From Leptospira abararensis (GTDB lineage Bacteria; Spirochaetota; Leptospiria; Leptospirales; Leptospiraceae), in the NCBI RefSeq assembly GCF_016918735.1, contig NZ_JAFFPR010000060.1, forward strand, positions 437,315-501,314: 64,000 nucleotides of DNA. The letters are read 5' to 3'. Positions 46,091 to 56,870 of the stretch are shown piece by piece (position 1 is the first letter of the stretch; each line of letters starts with the position of its first letter). A program made the position numbers and the translations under genes. A model generated the notes under the pieces. It made no database searches. It was given only the letters and a program-made list of their open reading frames with translations, and was not told the origin of the DNA.

Positions 46091-47179
46091 ATGACAAAAA
46101 CAAAAACTTTAACATCAAATGATTGGCTTTCGATCATCTCCTTTTTGGTATTGATCTTTGCCATGATCGCACCCATTGGCGAAGGACTTCTGATTGCATT
46201 CGCTGTTGTCTTTTTAGCAGTAGGAATTTCGAGTGCTGTTCATAGTGCAGAGGTCATTGCAGAACGAGTGGGACCTGCACTCGGAACTTTGATTTTAGCG
46301 ATATCAGTCACTGTGATTGAAGTGGCACTCATAGTAAGTCTTATGAGTAACGACACCGCCGACTCACCTCAGATTGCAAGAGACACTGTGTTTGCTGCTC
46401 TAATGATTGTAACCAACGGAATCATAGGAATTTGCATTCTGTTAGGTGGATTAAAACATAAAGAATTGGGATTCCAATTGGTAGGAACAACGGCATTACT
46501 CGGAGTTCTCGCTGTGCTTTCGACTCTCACTTTGATTTTGCCTTTATACACTACATCCACAAACAAAGGAACTTATAGTGCGGGGCAACTTATCTTTGTT
46601 TCCTTTGCATCTCTTGTTTTGTATGGATCTCTAGTTTGGTCACAAACCAAATCTCATAAAAACTTTTTTTCTGCGACAGAGATTGAAGTTGAGCCAACTG
46701 ACTCAATGATAGCTAAGCCTAGTAAAAAAAGAGCAATCACTAGCTTTATCTCACTTTTGTTTTCGCTCGTTGCCGTTGTTGGTTTGTCAAAAATTTTAAG
46801 TCCAACAATCGAAACCACCATTGCTGCATTAGGTGCTCCAAAGGCAGTAGTGGGGATTGTGATTGCAATTCTTGTCCTCGCACCAGAGACATTGGCTGCA
46901 ATGAATGCTGCAAAAATCAATGAATTACAAACTAGTTTGAATTTAGCTTTGGGATCGGGGGCTGCGAGTATTGCTCTGACCATACCTGCAGTAAGCATCT
47001 ATTCATTGTTATTTGATAAGCCACTAACCCTCGGTTTAGACGCAAAGGGAATTGTATTTTTAATGGTAACATTTCTTGCAGGCAGTTTTACTTTTGGATC
47101 GGGAAGAACCACATCCCTTCATGGACTCATCCACTTAGTGATTATGGCTTCTTTTTTAGCGATCTCACTTATGCCATAA
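46091..47179 (+). CDS. chaA: Ca2+(Na+)/H+ antiporter, ChaA/CaCA family
   Basis: A 362-residue antiporter with about eleven helices. The two alpha-repeats are AVHSAEVIAERVGPALGTLI followed by LAISVTVIEVALIVSLM, and VLAPETLAAMNAAKINELQT followed by SLNLALGSGAASIALTIP; each has the conserved acidic residue (Glu). A cytoplasmic acidic loop separates the halves. The ions are inferred from ChaA resemblance. Confidence 0.88.
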   Translation: MTKTKTLTSNDWLSIISFLVLIFAMIAPIGEGLLIAFAVVFLAVGISSAVHSAEVIAERVGPALGTLILAISVTVIEVALIVSLMSNDTADSPQIARDTVFAALMIVTNGIIGICILLGGLKHKELGFQLVGTTALLGVLAVLSTLTLILPLYTTSTNKGTYSAGQLIFVSFASLVLYGSLVWSQTKSHKNFFSATEIEVEPTDSMIAKPSKKRAITSFISLLFSLVAVVGLSKILSPTIETTIAALGAPKAVVGIVIAILVLAPETLAAMNAAKINELQTSLNLALGSGAASIALTIPAVSIYSLLFDKPLTLGLDAKGIVFLMVTFLAGSFTFGSGRTTSLHGLIHLVIMASFLAISLMP

Positions 47180-47188
47180 AGGACCTAC

Positions 47189-49573
47189 TTAACTTCCACA
47201 AACGAGACATCCTTCTTCCATGGAACAGGATTCTCCTATAAATTCAGAAACCGCCTCGTCTTTGTTAGTTGATTCTTGCGAAGTGGGTTCGTTTTCTTTT
47301 GTAATTTTGTCTTTAGTTTTTTCCACAGTAAACTGAATGGCTTGGGTGGCGGCTTTCGTTCGTAGATAATACATTCCTGTTTTTAGACCTTGTTTCCATG
47401 CATAAAAATGCATAGAGGAAAGTTTAGAAACGGTTGGATTTTCTACAAAAAGGTTTAAAGACTGAGATTGGCAGATAAATGCACCACGATCCCGTGCCAT
47501 ATCAATGAGTGATCTTTGTTTCATTTCCCAAACTGTTTTATATATTTCTTTGATAGAATCAGGAATGGAAGGGATGGATTGGATACTACCACCCGCTGCG
47601 ATGATTTGATTTTTCATTTCAGAATTCCAGAGTCCAAGCTCAATTAGGTCATGTAACAAATGTTTATTGACAATGATAAATTCTCCACTCAAGACTCTTC
47701 TTGAATAAATATTGGAAGTATAAGGTTCAAAACACTCGTTATTTCCCAAAATTTGTGAGGTGGAAGCTGTGGGCATAGGAGCCACAAGAAGAGAGTTTCT
47801 TGCACCATATTGGATCACTTCTTTACGAAGTGTTTCGAAGTCCCAACGTCCCGTAGGGTTTACATTCCATAAATCAAATTGGAAAATTCCCTTTGATAGA
47901 GGAGATCCTACAAAACTAGTATAGGGGCCATCAACTTTTGCAATATCTTTACTGGCTGTCATTGCGGCAAAATAGATAGTTTCAAAAATTTCAATGTTGA
48001 GTTGTTTTGCGGCATCACTTTCGTAAGGCATTCGTAATAGAATAAAAACATCAGCTAGACCCTGCACACCTATGCCAATGGGTCTATGTTTTAAATTAGA
48101 ATTTTGTGCTTCTGGAACTGGATAGTAATTTTCATCAATGATGCGATTTAGATTGAGAGTCATCTGATAGACGATTTCATACAAAGTATCAAATAAAAAT
48201 TTTCCATTAGAAACAAACTTTGGCAAGGCGACTGAGGCTAAATTACAAACGGCAACTTCGTCGGGGCTAGTAAATTCTAAAATTTCGGTACAAAGGTTAC
48301 TACTTTTGATGGTTCCTAAATTTTTCTGATTACTTTTGTTATTGGCTGCATCTTTGTACAACAAATAGGGAGTTCCCGTTTCTATCTGCGATTCGACAAT
48401 GGCAAACCAAAGGTCTTGGGCTTTAACTTTGGTACGAGCGAAACCTTCTCTTTCATACTTTTCATACAGTTTGACAAAATCTTCTCCATACACATCAGAG
48501 AGACCAGGAGCTTCATGGGGACAAAATAAACTCCAATCACTACCCTCTTCCACTCGTTTCATAAATAAGTCTGAAATCCAAAGTGCGTAGAATAAATCAC
48601 GAGCTCGCATTTCTTCTTTGCCATGATTTTTCTTTAGCTCCAGGAACGGAAATATATCGGCATGCCATGGTTCTAAATAAATGGCAAAGGCTCCTTTCCT
48701 TTTTCCACCACCTTGGTCCACATAACGCGCAGTATCATTAAATACTCGTAACATAGGGATGATTCCATTACTGGTTCCATTGGTTCCACCAATATAAGAA
48801 CCTGTGGCACGAATATTATGAATAGAAAGTCCAATCCCACCGGCACTCTGGGAAATTTTTGCCGTTTGTTTTAGTGTATCGTAAATTCCATCAATGCTGT
48901 CGTCTTTCATGGTTAAGAGAAAACAACTGCTCATTTGAGGTTTCGGAGTGCCTGCATTGAATAGTGTAGGAGTTGCATGAGTAAACCAACGTTCGCTCAT
49001 TAAATTGTATGTTTTGATGACTTCATCTATTCGATCTTTGTGGATTCCTATCGCCACACGCATGTACATATGTTGCGGGCGTTCTACAATTTTTCCATCC
49101 AGTTTTAATAAATAAGATTTTTCTAAAGTTCTAAATCCAAAATAATCAAATCCAAAATCCCTATCATAAATAATGGAACTATCCAATAATTCTGAATGTT
49201 TTTTTACGATCTCCCAAACATCCTCTGCAATGAGAGGCATCCATTTTCCTGTTTTTGGGTCGTTATAAGAATATAAACGGTCCATCGTTTCTGAAAAAGA
49301 TTTTGTAGTATTTTTATGGAGATTACTCACAGCTATACGACTTGCAAGGAGTGCGTAGTCTGGGTGTTTGGTGGTAAGTGAGGCAGCAATTTCTGAAGCC
49401 AAATTATCTAATTCAGAAGTGCTGACCCCATCGTAAATGCCTTCAATTACTTTTTTTGCAACATCGATAGGACTTACCAAACGACTTAGGCCATAGGATA
49501 ATTTTTCTATCCTAGCGGTGACTTTATCAAACTTAACTGATTCTTGTTTTCCGTTTCTTTTGAGTACAAACAT
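47189..49573 (-). CDS. nrdA: ribonucleoside-diphosphate reductase class Ia, alpha subunit
   Basis: Reduces ribonucleotides to deoxyribonucleotides. The 794 residues open with an ATP-cone (about 1-90; [17 protein letters not shown]), followed by the catalytic barrel with [40 protein letters not shown] and [20 protein letters not shown]. The extreme C-terminus [12 protein letters not shown] carries the redox-active Cys pair of class I enzymes. AAGG precedes the ATG. nrdB lies 19 nt upstream, so they form an operon controlled from upstream of nrdB. Confidence 0.95.
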   Translation of the reverse strand: MFVLKRNGKQESVKFDKVTARIEKLSYGLSRLVSPIDVAKKVIEGIYDGVSTSELDNLASEIAASLTTKHPDYALLASRIAVSNLHKNTTKSFSETMDRLYSYNDPKTGKWMPLIAEDVWEIVKKHSELLDSSIIYDRDFGFDYFGFRTLEKSYLLKLDGKIVERPQHMYMRVAIGIHKDRIDEVIKTYNLMSERWFTHATPTLFNAGTPKPQMSSCFLLTMKDDSIDGIYDTLKQTAKISQSAGGIGLSIHNIRATGSYIGGTNGTSNGIIPMLRVFNDTARYVDQGGGKRKGAFAIYLEPWHADIFPFLELKKNHGKEEMRARDLFYALWISDLFMKRVEEGSDWSLFCPHEAPGLSDVYGEDFVKLYEKYEREGFARTKVKAQDLWFAIVESQIETGTPYLLYKDAANNKSNQKNLGTIKSSNLCTEILEFTSPDEVAVCNLASVALPKFVSNGKFLFDTLYEIVYQMTLNLNRIIDENYYPVPEAQNSNLKHRPIGIGVQGLADVFILLRMPYESDAAKQLNIEIFETIYFAAMTASKDIAKVDGPYTSFVGSPLSKGIFQFDLWNVNPTGRWDFETLRKEVIQYGARNSLLVAPMPTASTSQILGNNECFEPYTSNIYSRRVLSGEFIIVNKHLLHDLIELGLWNSEMKNQIIAAGGSIQSIPSIPDSIKEIYKTVWEMKQRSLIDMARDRGAFICQSQSLNLFVENPTVSKLSSMHFYAWKQGLKTGMYYLRTKAATQAIQFTVEKTKDKITKENEPTSQESTNKDEAVSEFIGESCSMEEGCLVCGS

Positions 49574-49592
49574 ATAATTACCTTTTTAGCAT

Positions 49593-50564
49593 TTAAAAAT
49601 CTTCACTTAAGGAAAAAGTAAAACTTTGTTCCGAATTAAGAACACCAGCCTTCTGGTAGTCACCCACACGTTTCTCAAAGAAGTTTGTTTTTCCTTGTAA
49701 AGAAATCATTTCCATAAAATCAAAGGGATTGGAGGAATAATAGAGTTTCTCAAAACCTAGTTCGATAAGCCAACGGTCAGCAACAAATTCAATGTATTGT
49801 TGCATTAGTTTTGCGTTCATACCGATGAGATCCACTGACAAAGATTCGGTGATAAATTCCTTCTCGATATTTACTGCATCAGTAAATATCTCATACACAC
49901 GCTCCGCACTTGGTTTGTTTTGGATCATTTTAAAGAGAATACAAGCAAACTCACAATGTAAGGCCTCATCACGACTAATCAGTTCATTCGAAAAACTGAG
50001 TCCTGGCAGGAGCCCTCGTTTTTTCATCCAAAATATGGCACAAAAACTTCCACTAAAAAATATTCCTTCTACAGCAGCAAAAGCGAGAAGCCGTTCTGCA
50101 AAATTTCCCTCACCGATCCAACGTAATGCCCATTCTGATTTTTTTTGTACGGCAGGAATTGTTTCTATGGAATGGAATAATCTGTTTTTTTCTTTTGGTT
50201 CTTTGATGTAGGTATCAATCAAAAGGGAATAAGTTTCCGAATGTATGTTTTCCATCATAATTTGGAATCCATAAAAGCACCTAACTTCTGGAAGCTGGAC
50301 TTCTCGCATAAAATTGACAGCTAAGTTTTCGTTCACTATCCCATCACTGGCAGCAAAAAAAGCTAAAACATTACTTAAAAAAAATCTTTCGTTATCGGTA
50401 AGGGAATTCCAATCATCCAAATCACTACTTAAATCAATTTCTTCTGCAGTCCAAAAGGATGCCTGTTGTTTCTTATACATTTCCCAGATTTTAGGATACT
50501 TTAAGGGAAGGATCACAAAACGATCCTTGTTTTCTTTTAATAATACTTCTGATTGATAATCCAT
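49593..50564 (-). CDS. nrdB: ribonucleoside-diphosphate reductase class Ia, beta subunit
   Basis: Radical-generating diiron subunit of 323 residues. The iron ligands and radical Tyr appear in the ferritin-like helix: [20 protein letters not shown] (ENIH, then Tyr four residues on), with a second ExxH in [15 protein letters not shown]. The ATG at 50564 ([11 protein letters not shown]) has CGGAGA 7 nt upstream and is the normal family start; the frame runs open to 50633. It is the first gene of the nrdBA operon and lies downstream of a probable cobalamin riboswitch. Confidence 0.94.
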   Translation of the reverse strand: MDYQSEVLLKENKDRFVILPLKYPKIWEMYKKQQASFWTAEEIDLSSDLDDWNSLTDNERFFLSNVLAFFAASDGIVNENLAVNFMREVQLPEVRCFYGFQIMMENIHSETYSLLIDTYIKEPKEKNRLFHSIETIPAVQKKSEWALRWIGEGNFAERLLAFAAVEGIFFSGSFCAIFWMKKRGLLPGLSFSNELISRDEALHCEFACILFKMIQNKPSAERVYEIFTDAVNIEKEFITESLSVDLIGMNAKLMQQYIEFVADRWLIELGFEKLYYSSNPFDFMEMISLQGKTNFFEKRVGDYQKAGVLNSEQSFTFSLSEDF

Positions 50565-50676
50565 GACTAAATCTCCGTTAGTCGGGACACAACATCTTAT
50601 CTTTTGAAAAAGGTGTGGGTATCCCGGTAGCAATAGTCCGGGGCCCTGAAAAAATTTTCGGTACGGATGATCGTTT

Positions 50677-50785
50677 ACGGGCGATTCATCTGTGGGAAGA
50701 TCCGACTTTCCTTATCTGAATTGGATAAGGATTTACGGTTGCGCCGTCAGTTGAGGAGTTTCACCTCATTCCTCCCGGAATAGAA
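50677..50785 (-). promoter_or_regulatory. probable cobalamin (AdoCbl) riboswitch of nrdBA
   Basis: Read on the minus strand, GGTGAAACTCC (50755-50765) and CAACTGACGGCGCAACCGTAA-type blocks (CAACTGACGG, GCAACCGTAA at 50733-50742) match the conserved L2-3 and core of cobalamin riboswitches. CGGG near 50778 can pair with CCCG near 50680. AGTCGGA near 50702 is a degenerate B12 box. A strong hairpin GATGA-A-TCG/CGATCATC follows and may be the expression platform. Ligand binding is inferred from sequence only. Confidence 0.68.
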
Positions 50786-50956
50786 TCTAAACAAATCCAA
50801 AGAGACATATTTTGTCAATGGAATAAAACGGAATAAAAATCAAAAAAACTCTCAAACTACAAACCCTAAACTAACAACAAAAAACGCCAATTCCCTAAGT
50901 TATCAAATTTCTAGTATCACTCCCACAGGAACTTTCCAAAACTATATGATCACACT
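50786..50956. other. divergent promoter region
   Basis: Between the riboswitch and the plus-strand gene at 50957. AT-rich, with no gene; it should hold the promoter of nrdBA and that of the exported protein. Confidence 0.4.
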
Positions 50957-51550
50957 ATGAAAAAAATCCTATTCTTGCTACTGTTAACGGCTTTTACAAT
51001 TTCATATGCAGAGGAAGTTACTTCAAAAAATGAATCACCTTCGGACCGAGAAGATTCAAAAATAGAGAATCGATCGAGATGGGATTTAGTTTGGCGAAGC
51101 GCAGTTTTACCTGGATGGGGTCTGATTCATGCAAAAGCCTACCGAAAGGGATATGTTGTCGCCGGAATTACAACCTTACTAGCAAGATCAGAATATAGAG
51201 GCCACAATGAAGAAGAGAGGGAGAGAAAAACATTTTCCGAATCGCAAAACTTATTACAGTTTTCCTATCTTAGCCAACCAACTGTTACAGATCAAAACTT
51301 ACTTTTATTATTACATAGTTTGGATTCAAAAAAAGACTTAGACAAAATCCGAGAAAACAATGAAATGAAACTCACCTTACTAGGTTTAAAATATATTATG
51401 CAACTTGGATACACTTACTGGTTTGGAATCTCTTGGGAAAAAGGAACTAACCAATCAGGATTACAATTTGATATCCAAAAAGATTCAATATCCATGGGAC
51501 AGAATTCCAATGCACAAAAGTTTCTAATTTCCTATGATTTATCATTTTAG
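50957..51550 (+). CDS. exported DUF5683-like protein
   Basis: A 197-residue protein with a cleavable signal peptide (MKKILFLLLLTAFTISYA, cut near 18). The segment WRSAVLPGWGLIHAKAYRKG (about 47-66), a hydrophobic stretch before and after, resembles DUF5683 proteins of unknown function. The rest is charged and helical. No clear ribosome-binding site is present, but the signal peptide fixes the start. Confidence 0.65.
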   Translation: MKKILFLLLLTAFTISYAEEVTSKNESPSDREDSKIENRSRWDLVWRSAVLPGWGLIHAKAYRKGYVVAGITTLLARSEYRGHNEEERERKTFSESQNLLQFSYLSQPTVTDQNLLLLLHSLDSKKDLDKIRENNEMKLTLLGLKYIMQLGYTYWFGISWEKGTNQSGLQFDIQKDSISMGQNSNAQKFLISYDLSF

Positions 51551-51594
51551 ATAATGAGTATCCATCCTGTTTCCAATTTCTAAAGATTTCCTAT

Positions 51595-52020
51595 ATGAAT
51601 CTTTTTTACACATTGGCCTTAGTTGTTATTTTTCTCACTCTCGCCATTTTGCATTTTCTTTGGTCCCTCAATATTCTTTGGGGATTTGAATCCGCACTGC
51701 CGCGAAAAAAAGATGGAAGTTTTCTATTTTATCCCAAAAGAATCGAAAGTTTTTTAGTTGGCCTAGCTCTTACTCTTCTTGCTGGCTTTTATGTTTCATT
51801 CACAGGTTTTGCAGCTTTGTCTTTTGATCCCAAGGTTTACAAGATTGGATTTTGGTTTACGACTGTTATCTTCGGGATTCGAGCCATAGGAGATTTTAAA
51901 TATGTTGGTTTCAGCAAACGGATCAAAAATAAGGAATTTGCATATTGGGATACAATCCTATTTTCTCCTCTCTGCCTTCTGATCTCCCTATTGGCTTATT
52001 TGGTACAGAGAGAATTATAA
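51595..52020 (+). CDS. DUF3995 family membrane protein
   Basis: A 141-residue protein with four hydrophobic helices (about 3-25, 51-72, 85-105 and 115-137). LHFLWSLNILWGFESALP and FWFTTVIFGIRAIGDFKYVG match DUF3995, a family of unknown function. It is probably cotranscribed with the exported protein 44 nt upstream. Confidence 0.85.
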   Translation: MNLFYTLALVVIFLTLAILHFLWSLNILWGFESALPRKKDGSFLFYPKRIESFLVGLALTLLAGFYVSFTGFAALSFDPKVYKIGFWFTTVIFGIRAIGDFKYVGFSKRIKNKEFAYWDTILFSPLCLLISLLAYLVQREL

Positions 52021-52100
52021 AAGAAATTTACGAGAATGATTCACGGATTTTGATTTTTGTCTCTCAGCCTTTGACTATAGGTTTTTAAAATCAAATTTAA

Positions 52101-54839
52101 TTATCTAAAATTTTGATAGATAGTGGAGAGGAGCTCTGAAAGTATGATTGGTTTTTTTACATAAGCATTCATTCCATTTTCCAAATATTCGTTCAATTGA
52201 GAATCCATACTATTTGCAGTGATTGCTATGATCGGAATATCACGATACGAATCATTTCGCTTTCGGATGAGTTTTGTTGCTTCCATTCCATCTAACACAG
52301 GCATTTGAATGTCCATTAAGATCATATCAAAGCGATCTTCCAAATGACTTAACGAATCATCTAATAATTGAATGACTTCGAGACCATTGGATGCAACACT
52401 TACTTTAATTTTTTCTTTTTGAAAAATTTTAACTACAAACTTTTGATTTAATAAATTATCTTCCGCGATTAAAATATGAAAATTTTTACCAGTACCGATT
52501 AACTTTGAATTGATGTTAATTAAAGGTGATGCGTTTTGTTCAGTTTCTTGAAATGGAATAGTAAACTGAAACGTGGATCCTTCGTTTACTCGACTATGAA
52601 CCTCTATTTCTCCACCCATCAACTGAACAAGCTGTTTAGAAATAAAAAGACCAAGACCAGAACCTTCAAATTTTTTGGTGCGAGAATCCTCTAACTGGAC
52701 AAAACGATTAAATAATCTAGGAATATTTCCTTCCGAAATCCCGATTCCAGTATCCTTAACTTTAAAAACAATATACCTCTTATCGTTATTCAGAATTACA
52801 TCTAAAGAAATAGATCCAACAAATGTAAACTTAATAGCGTTTGCAATTAAGTTAATCAATATTTGGCGAAGCCTATTTTCATCAACTAGAACATAAAGAT
52901 TTGGATCCAACCCAATCAAATTCACATGCAATTCCAAATTCTTTTTCTTTGCATCCGCCAAAAACAACTGAGTTACATCTTTGCATAATTTATTCAAATT
53001 TGTTGGTTTAGCTATAATTTCTAATTTTTTATTTTCTAACTTAGAAACATCCAATATGTCATTGATGATTGTCAAAAGGGATAAGACTGATTTTTCCGCA
53101 TTCTCTAAGTAGTCCTTTTGTTCTGGATCTATATTCGTTTGTCCCAAGAGAGTTAACATACCTAACACTCCATTCATGGGTGTACGGATTTCATGACTCA
53201 TATTTGCTAAAAATTCTGATTTGACTCGATTGGCTTTTTCAAGTTCAAAAGTTCTTTTTTCTACTATATCTTGAATGCTCTTTTCTTTACCCATAACGAT
53301 AAGGAGCAATATCCCAAGTAAGCCCGTTAACAGCGAAGATATGATCAGCAAAAATCTGGATGCATTTGTAAGATTCATTAGGAAATATTCTTTAGTCGCA
53401 ATTGTTTTTATATTGAGTATATGCGAACCAATCGTCATTTGACGTTCGTAATAAAAATCTGAAAAAATCTTTTCTTCCGTATGAGAACATTCCTTTGAAA
53501 ATATTCCAATGTTAGAGGGGCCATTTAATTCTTCAATTTTGATACATAAATGATTTTGATCATTCCCGATGAGGGCCTTTTCTATAATAGCAGCGATTCG
53601 AATGACAGCTGTAGCAAACCCAAATTCTCCATTCCATCTTGTGACTGGATATAAAACTAAAAATCCCAAATTGTTTTCCAAACTCTGAACCAGGCTAATT
53701 TTACCTGTCATATCAATCCCTTGCCTTTCAGTTGCGTGATACAACGCCTCCTTTCTCGCTGCATCTGAAAGTAAGTTGAACCCGATTGCTTGTTTATTTT
53801 CCATATATGGATAAATATACTGAATATAAACATACTCTTCATATTCAGGAGAAGGATGTAATTTTTTATCCTTTTGTACGGAGATACCGATGGAACCTGG
53901 ATAATCTATCCTTAATTTAGTTTCAGCAATGGGACGTAACGAATGACGAATTAATGGATTCCAAGACAAGGCGGTCACACTATCAGAATTTTCCATAATC
54001 CCTTTTGAAAACGCATCAAAGTATTTACGATTCAATTTTTCCGTTAAGGATATAAATGAACCCAGGCCTTTGACAACTCGAAGGTTTTCCAATAATCGAT
54101 TTTCAATTCCGGCGAAAATGATTTGACCATCTGACTTGATCCTATATTTGATAAATTCTTTTTCCCAATTCCTAGTTAGAAAAAAAATGGATAAGGTAAA
54201 AACAAAAGTGCTCATTGTTGCAGAAGCAAAAATAATTAATCTTAAAAGTTTTTCCTCACCTTCATACCACTTCCAAATCAAAATAAGCAGTGGAGTAAAA
54301 ATGATGATTCCTATCGAATCACCCATCCACCAAGTAATCCATGTTTGAAAAAGAAATTCAAAGTAGATGATCTTAAAATAAAACAAAGACAAACTTCCAA
54401 TAACAGAAGAGATAAATGCAGTTACAGGGCCTGCTAAAATAAAAAAGATTACAATCTCGTTCGCTTGGAAAATATTTAAATTAGGACTCGAATGTCTTTT
54501 TAAAAGATAGGATCCTAATAGTGCAGAGGTCGAATTTCCAAGAGAGATGGTTATATTTTGTGGATTAGAAATTATAAATTGGATCCACGTTTCGGATGTG
54601 GGGAGATGGGTTGTGTTCGTAAAGTAAGCACCTAAAAACAATGCAGGCCAAACGCGATTGCCAAAGATTAAAACAAATCCCAAGGCAAGGCCTGCGGGCG
54701 GCCAAACTGGAGTACTGTATCCATCTATGGAGGAAAGATTGAGGCTGAGTTTTCCTGCAATGAGATAGAGAAGGAATACAAAAATCAGGAGAATTAATTC
54801 TCGCACGAAATTTCTGATCGATGCATTCCAGGAGGGCAT
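52101..54839 (-). CDS. hybrid histidine kinase (MASE1-CHASE-HisKA-HATPase-REC)
   Basis: A 912-residue membrane sensor kinase. MASE1-type helices cover about 1-290 (SLNLSSIDGYSTPVWPPAGL, LGSYLLKRHS). An extracellular CHASE domain follows (about 300-480). The HisKA box NMSHEIRTPMNG places the phosphorylated His near 550. The HATPase has LINLIANAIKF, VKDTGIGIS and GSGLGLFISK. A receiver domain ends the protein (LIAEDNLLNQK; MILMDIQMPVLDG, Asp near 840; VKKPI). The signal is unknown. No response-regulator gene is adjacent. Confidence 0.92.
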   Translation of the reverse strand: MPSWNASIRNFVRELILLIFVFLLYLIAGKLSLNLSSIDGYSTPVWPPAGLALGFVLIFGNRVWPALFLGAYFTNTTHLPTSETWIQFIISNPQNITISLGNSTSALLGSYLLKRHSSPNLNIFQANEIVIFFILAGPVTAFISSVIGSLSLFYFKIIYFEFLFQTWITWWMGDSIGIIIFTPLLILIWKWYEGEEKLLRLIIFASATMSTFVFTLSIFFLTRNWEKEFIKYRIKSDGQIIFAGIENRLLENLRVVKGLGSFISLTEKLNRKYFDAFSKGIMENSDSVTALSWNPLIRHSLRPIAETKLRIDYPGSIGISVQKDKKLHPSPEYEEYVYIQYIYPYMENKQAIGFNLLSDAARKEALYHATERQGIDMTGKISLVQSLENNLGFLVLYPVTRWNGEFGFATAVIRIAAIIEKALIGNDQNHLCIKIEELNGPSNIGIFSKECSHTEEKIFSDFYYERQMTIGSHILNIKTIATKEYFLMNLTNASRFLLIISSLLTGLLGILLLIVMGKEKSIQDIVEKRTFELEKANRVKSEFLANMSHEIRTPMNGVLGMLTLLGQTNIDPEQKDYLENAEKSVLSLLTIINDILDVSKLENKKLEIIAKPTNLNKLCKDVTQLFLADAKKKNLELHVNLIGLDPNLYVLVDENRLRQILINLIANAIKFTFVGSISLDVILNNDKRYIVFKVKDTGIGISEGNIPRLFNRFVQLEDSRTKKFEGSGLGLFISKQLVQLMGGEIEVHSRVNEGSTFQFTIPFQETEQNASPLININSKLIGTGKNFHILIAEDNLLNQKFVVKIFQKEKIKVSVASNGLEVIQLLDDSLSHLEDRFDMILMDIQMPVLDGMEATKLIRKRNDSYRDIPIIAITANSMDSQLNEYLENGMNAYVKKPIILSELLSTIYQNFR

Positions 54840-54871
54840 ACAACTTTAAAGACGAGGAAATTTAAAAGTTT

Positions 54872-55288
54872 CTAATGCGACTCCACATATTTCTTAAAGT
54901 TGTCCAGTATGGCTTGCCATCCGCCCCTTTGCATTTCTTCTGGGTTTTGATTTTCTGGATCAAAACTTACCGTCACCTTTGTTTTATTACCCAGACTTTC
55001 CAAGTTGACAGAGGCTTTTCTACCATCTTCCATCGTATAGGTAAATGATTTTAGTTCTACTATATTGTCATAGATCGCTTCAAATTCAAAGCCAAAACTT
55101 CCATCCTTTGCTTCCATTCTCGCACTGTATTTTCCGCCGACTCGCAAATCGTTTTTGGCCCAAGGGCATTGCCAATCATCAGAAGCAAAGTTCCAATGAA
55201 TGATATGTTTCGGATTGGTATAATAATCCCAAACTTTTTTAGTGTCGGCACTAATGGTGGATTGAACGGTGATTTGATTAGAGTCCAT
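54872..55288 (-). CDS. SRPBCC (AHSA1-like) protein
   Basis: A 138-residue START-like domain (SRPBCC). ITVQSTISADTKKVWDYYTN, HIIHWNFASDDWQCPWAKND and GWQAILDNFKKYVES match Activator of Hsp90 ATPase homologue 1-like proteins. It probably binds a hydrophobic ligand. It lies 33 nt after the hybrid kinase's upstream end and near a second SRPBCC gene. Confidence 0.85.
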   Translation of the reverse strand: MDSNQITVQSTISADTKKVWDYYTNPKHIIHWNFASDDWQCPWAKNDLRVGGKYSARMEAKDGSFGFEFEAIYDNIVELKSFTYTMEDGRKASVNLESLGNKTKVTVSFDPENQNPEEMQRGGWQAILDNFKKYVESH

Positions 55289-55448
55289 TCGGAAAAATTT
55301 ACTGGTAACAACGTTTATTGAAAAGCATTTTCCTTTTCACCCCAATCCAAATATTGTCAAAAAAAAATAGTGTTCAAATTAATACACATTCCCTTTTGAA
55401 AAAAAATATGATGAAAAAAATTAAAAATAGTTATAGGCAATCAAAATT

Positions 55449-55901
55449 CTAGTCCTTTTTCTCTGCAATTTCTCTGATAATATTCAAACATTGGTTCCAA
55501 CTCTCAACAGAATGATCTCGTCTGTCGTCTGCGGTAAATCCTGTTTGAGTTAAGTGGATTGTTACAAGTCCGTCTGCAAATGTTAGTTTGTTTTCGATGA
55601 TGGAATAGTTTTCCGGTCTGTCAGGCAAACCAAAGAAAGCACTAAAATATGAATATTTAAATGTATAGGGCGGCAGGAAGGAAAGAATAATCCCTTTTTC
55701 TTCATAAGGTGTTCCTTCCCATACTCCTTTAAAAACAAGGGAAGATCCTTCTTTCCATTCAGAAATGGCATCGGATCCATATAAATACTCTTTGATGTAT
55801 TTGGGTGTTGTAAGAATCTCCCAGACACGTTCTGGATTTGAATGAATGGTTTTTGTAAGACTTAAGCTTAAATTATGATTCATTTGATTTGTTGTATTCA
55901 T
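55449..55901 (-). CDS. SRPBCC (AHSA1-like) protein
   Basis: A 150-residue START-like domain with KTIHSNPERVWEILTTPKYI and GSSLVFKGVWEGTPYEEKGI. GAGG precedes the first ATG at good spacing, so that start is used. It is divergent from the AraC-type regulator at 55980 (78 nt apart), a pairing often seen with this family, so the regulator may control it. Confidence 0.85.
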   Translation of the reverse strand: MNTTNQMNHNLSLSLTKTIHSNPERVWEILTTPKYIKEYLYGSDAISEWKEGSSLVFKGVWEGTPYEEKGIILSFLPPYTFKYSYFSAFFGLPDRPENYSIIENKLTFADGLVTIHLTQTGFTADDRRDHSVESWNQCLNIIREIAEKKD

Positions 55902-55979
55902 TGGTCGCCTCTAAATATAAGATACCAGGGATTCAAAGTTTTGGATTGTAAAAACACGACAAAACAATAAATAAGTGGT

Positions 55980-56783
55980 ATGGCGAAAGAAAAAGGAAAA
56001 CCAACGCGAGGAGTTTTACGTCAAACCAAAGCCAATTTGAAGACGAAACACAATCAGTTTTTTGCTAATACAAAACTAGATTATTTTATTGAACACTATT
56101 GGACTGTTAGTTGGGATTTAACAGGTAAAGAACCTTATCTTGCAGAGACTCTTCCCTACCCAAGCGTACACATTGTCTTTGAAAAAGGAAATTCCAAAAT
56201 ATTCGGAGTCACCAAAGGAAGGTTTTCTACTCTTTTGGCAGGCAAAGGTTCTGTGTTTGGGATCAAATTCCGGCCTGGAGGGTTTTATCCCTTCTTTCAA
56301 AAAAATATTTCTATCCTCACAGACAAAACAATTCCCATCACTGAAATTACAAAGATAGATATCCTTCCGCTTGAAAATGAAATTTTTCAAAAAAAGGACG
56401 AAGAAAGTAGAATCAAAATCATTGAAACTTGGTTAGGAAATTTCCTTCCAGAACCCGATCCTAAAATCCCCTTAATCAATACAATGATAGATAAAATCAA
56501 AGAAGATAGAAGTATCCAAACAGTGGATCAAATCTCAAAGCTTTTTTCAATCAACCTTCGTAGTTTGCAAAGACTGTTTCGAGAGTATGTTGGTGTCAGC
56601 CCCAAATGGGTGATCCAACGATTTCGAATCCAAGAAGTAGCAGAACGAATTGAAAAAGAAAAATCTATCCATTATGCGGAGATGGCCCTCGAACTGGGAT
56701 ATTACGACCAGGCACATTTTATAAAGGATTTTAAAAATACCATTGGACTAAGCCCAGAGGAATATTTAAAAACGATATGCTAA
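55980..56783 (+). CDS. AraC-family regulator with DUF6597-like N-terminus
   Basis: A 267-residue regulator. The N-terminal half (about 25-150; LDYFIEHYWTVSWDLTGKEP, YPSVHIVFEKGNSKIFG, GIKFRPGGFYPFF) matches DUF6597, typical of regulators beside SRPBCC or VOC genes. The C-terminal pair of helix-turn-helices contains VDQISKLFSINLRSLQRLF, REYVGVSPKWVIQRFRIQE and ALELGYYDQAHFIKDFK. It is divergent from the SRPBCC gene. Confidence 0.85.
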   Translation: MAKEKGKPTRGVLRQTKANLKTKHNQFFANTKLDYFIEHYWTVSWDLTGKEPYLAETLPYPSVHIVFEKGNSKIFGVTKGRFSTLLAGKGSVFGIKFRPGGFYPFFQKNISILTDKTIPITEITKIDILPLENEIFQKKDEESRIKIIETWLGNFLPEPDPKIPLINTMIDKIKEDRSIQTVDQISKLFSINLRSLQRLFREYVGVSPKWVIQRFRIQEVAERIEKEKSIHYAEMALELGYYDQAHFIKDFKNTIGLSPEEYLKTIC

Positions 56784-56870
56784 GTAGAGTGAACCGTTCG
56801 GATTATTTTTTATAAAAATCATGACTCCATTAAAAAAATATTTGTTTGAATCCATCTATTTGATTATTTT

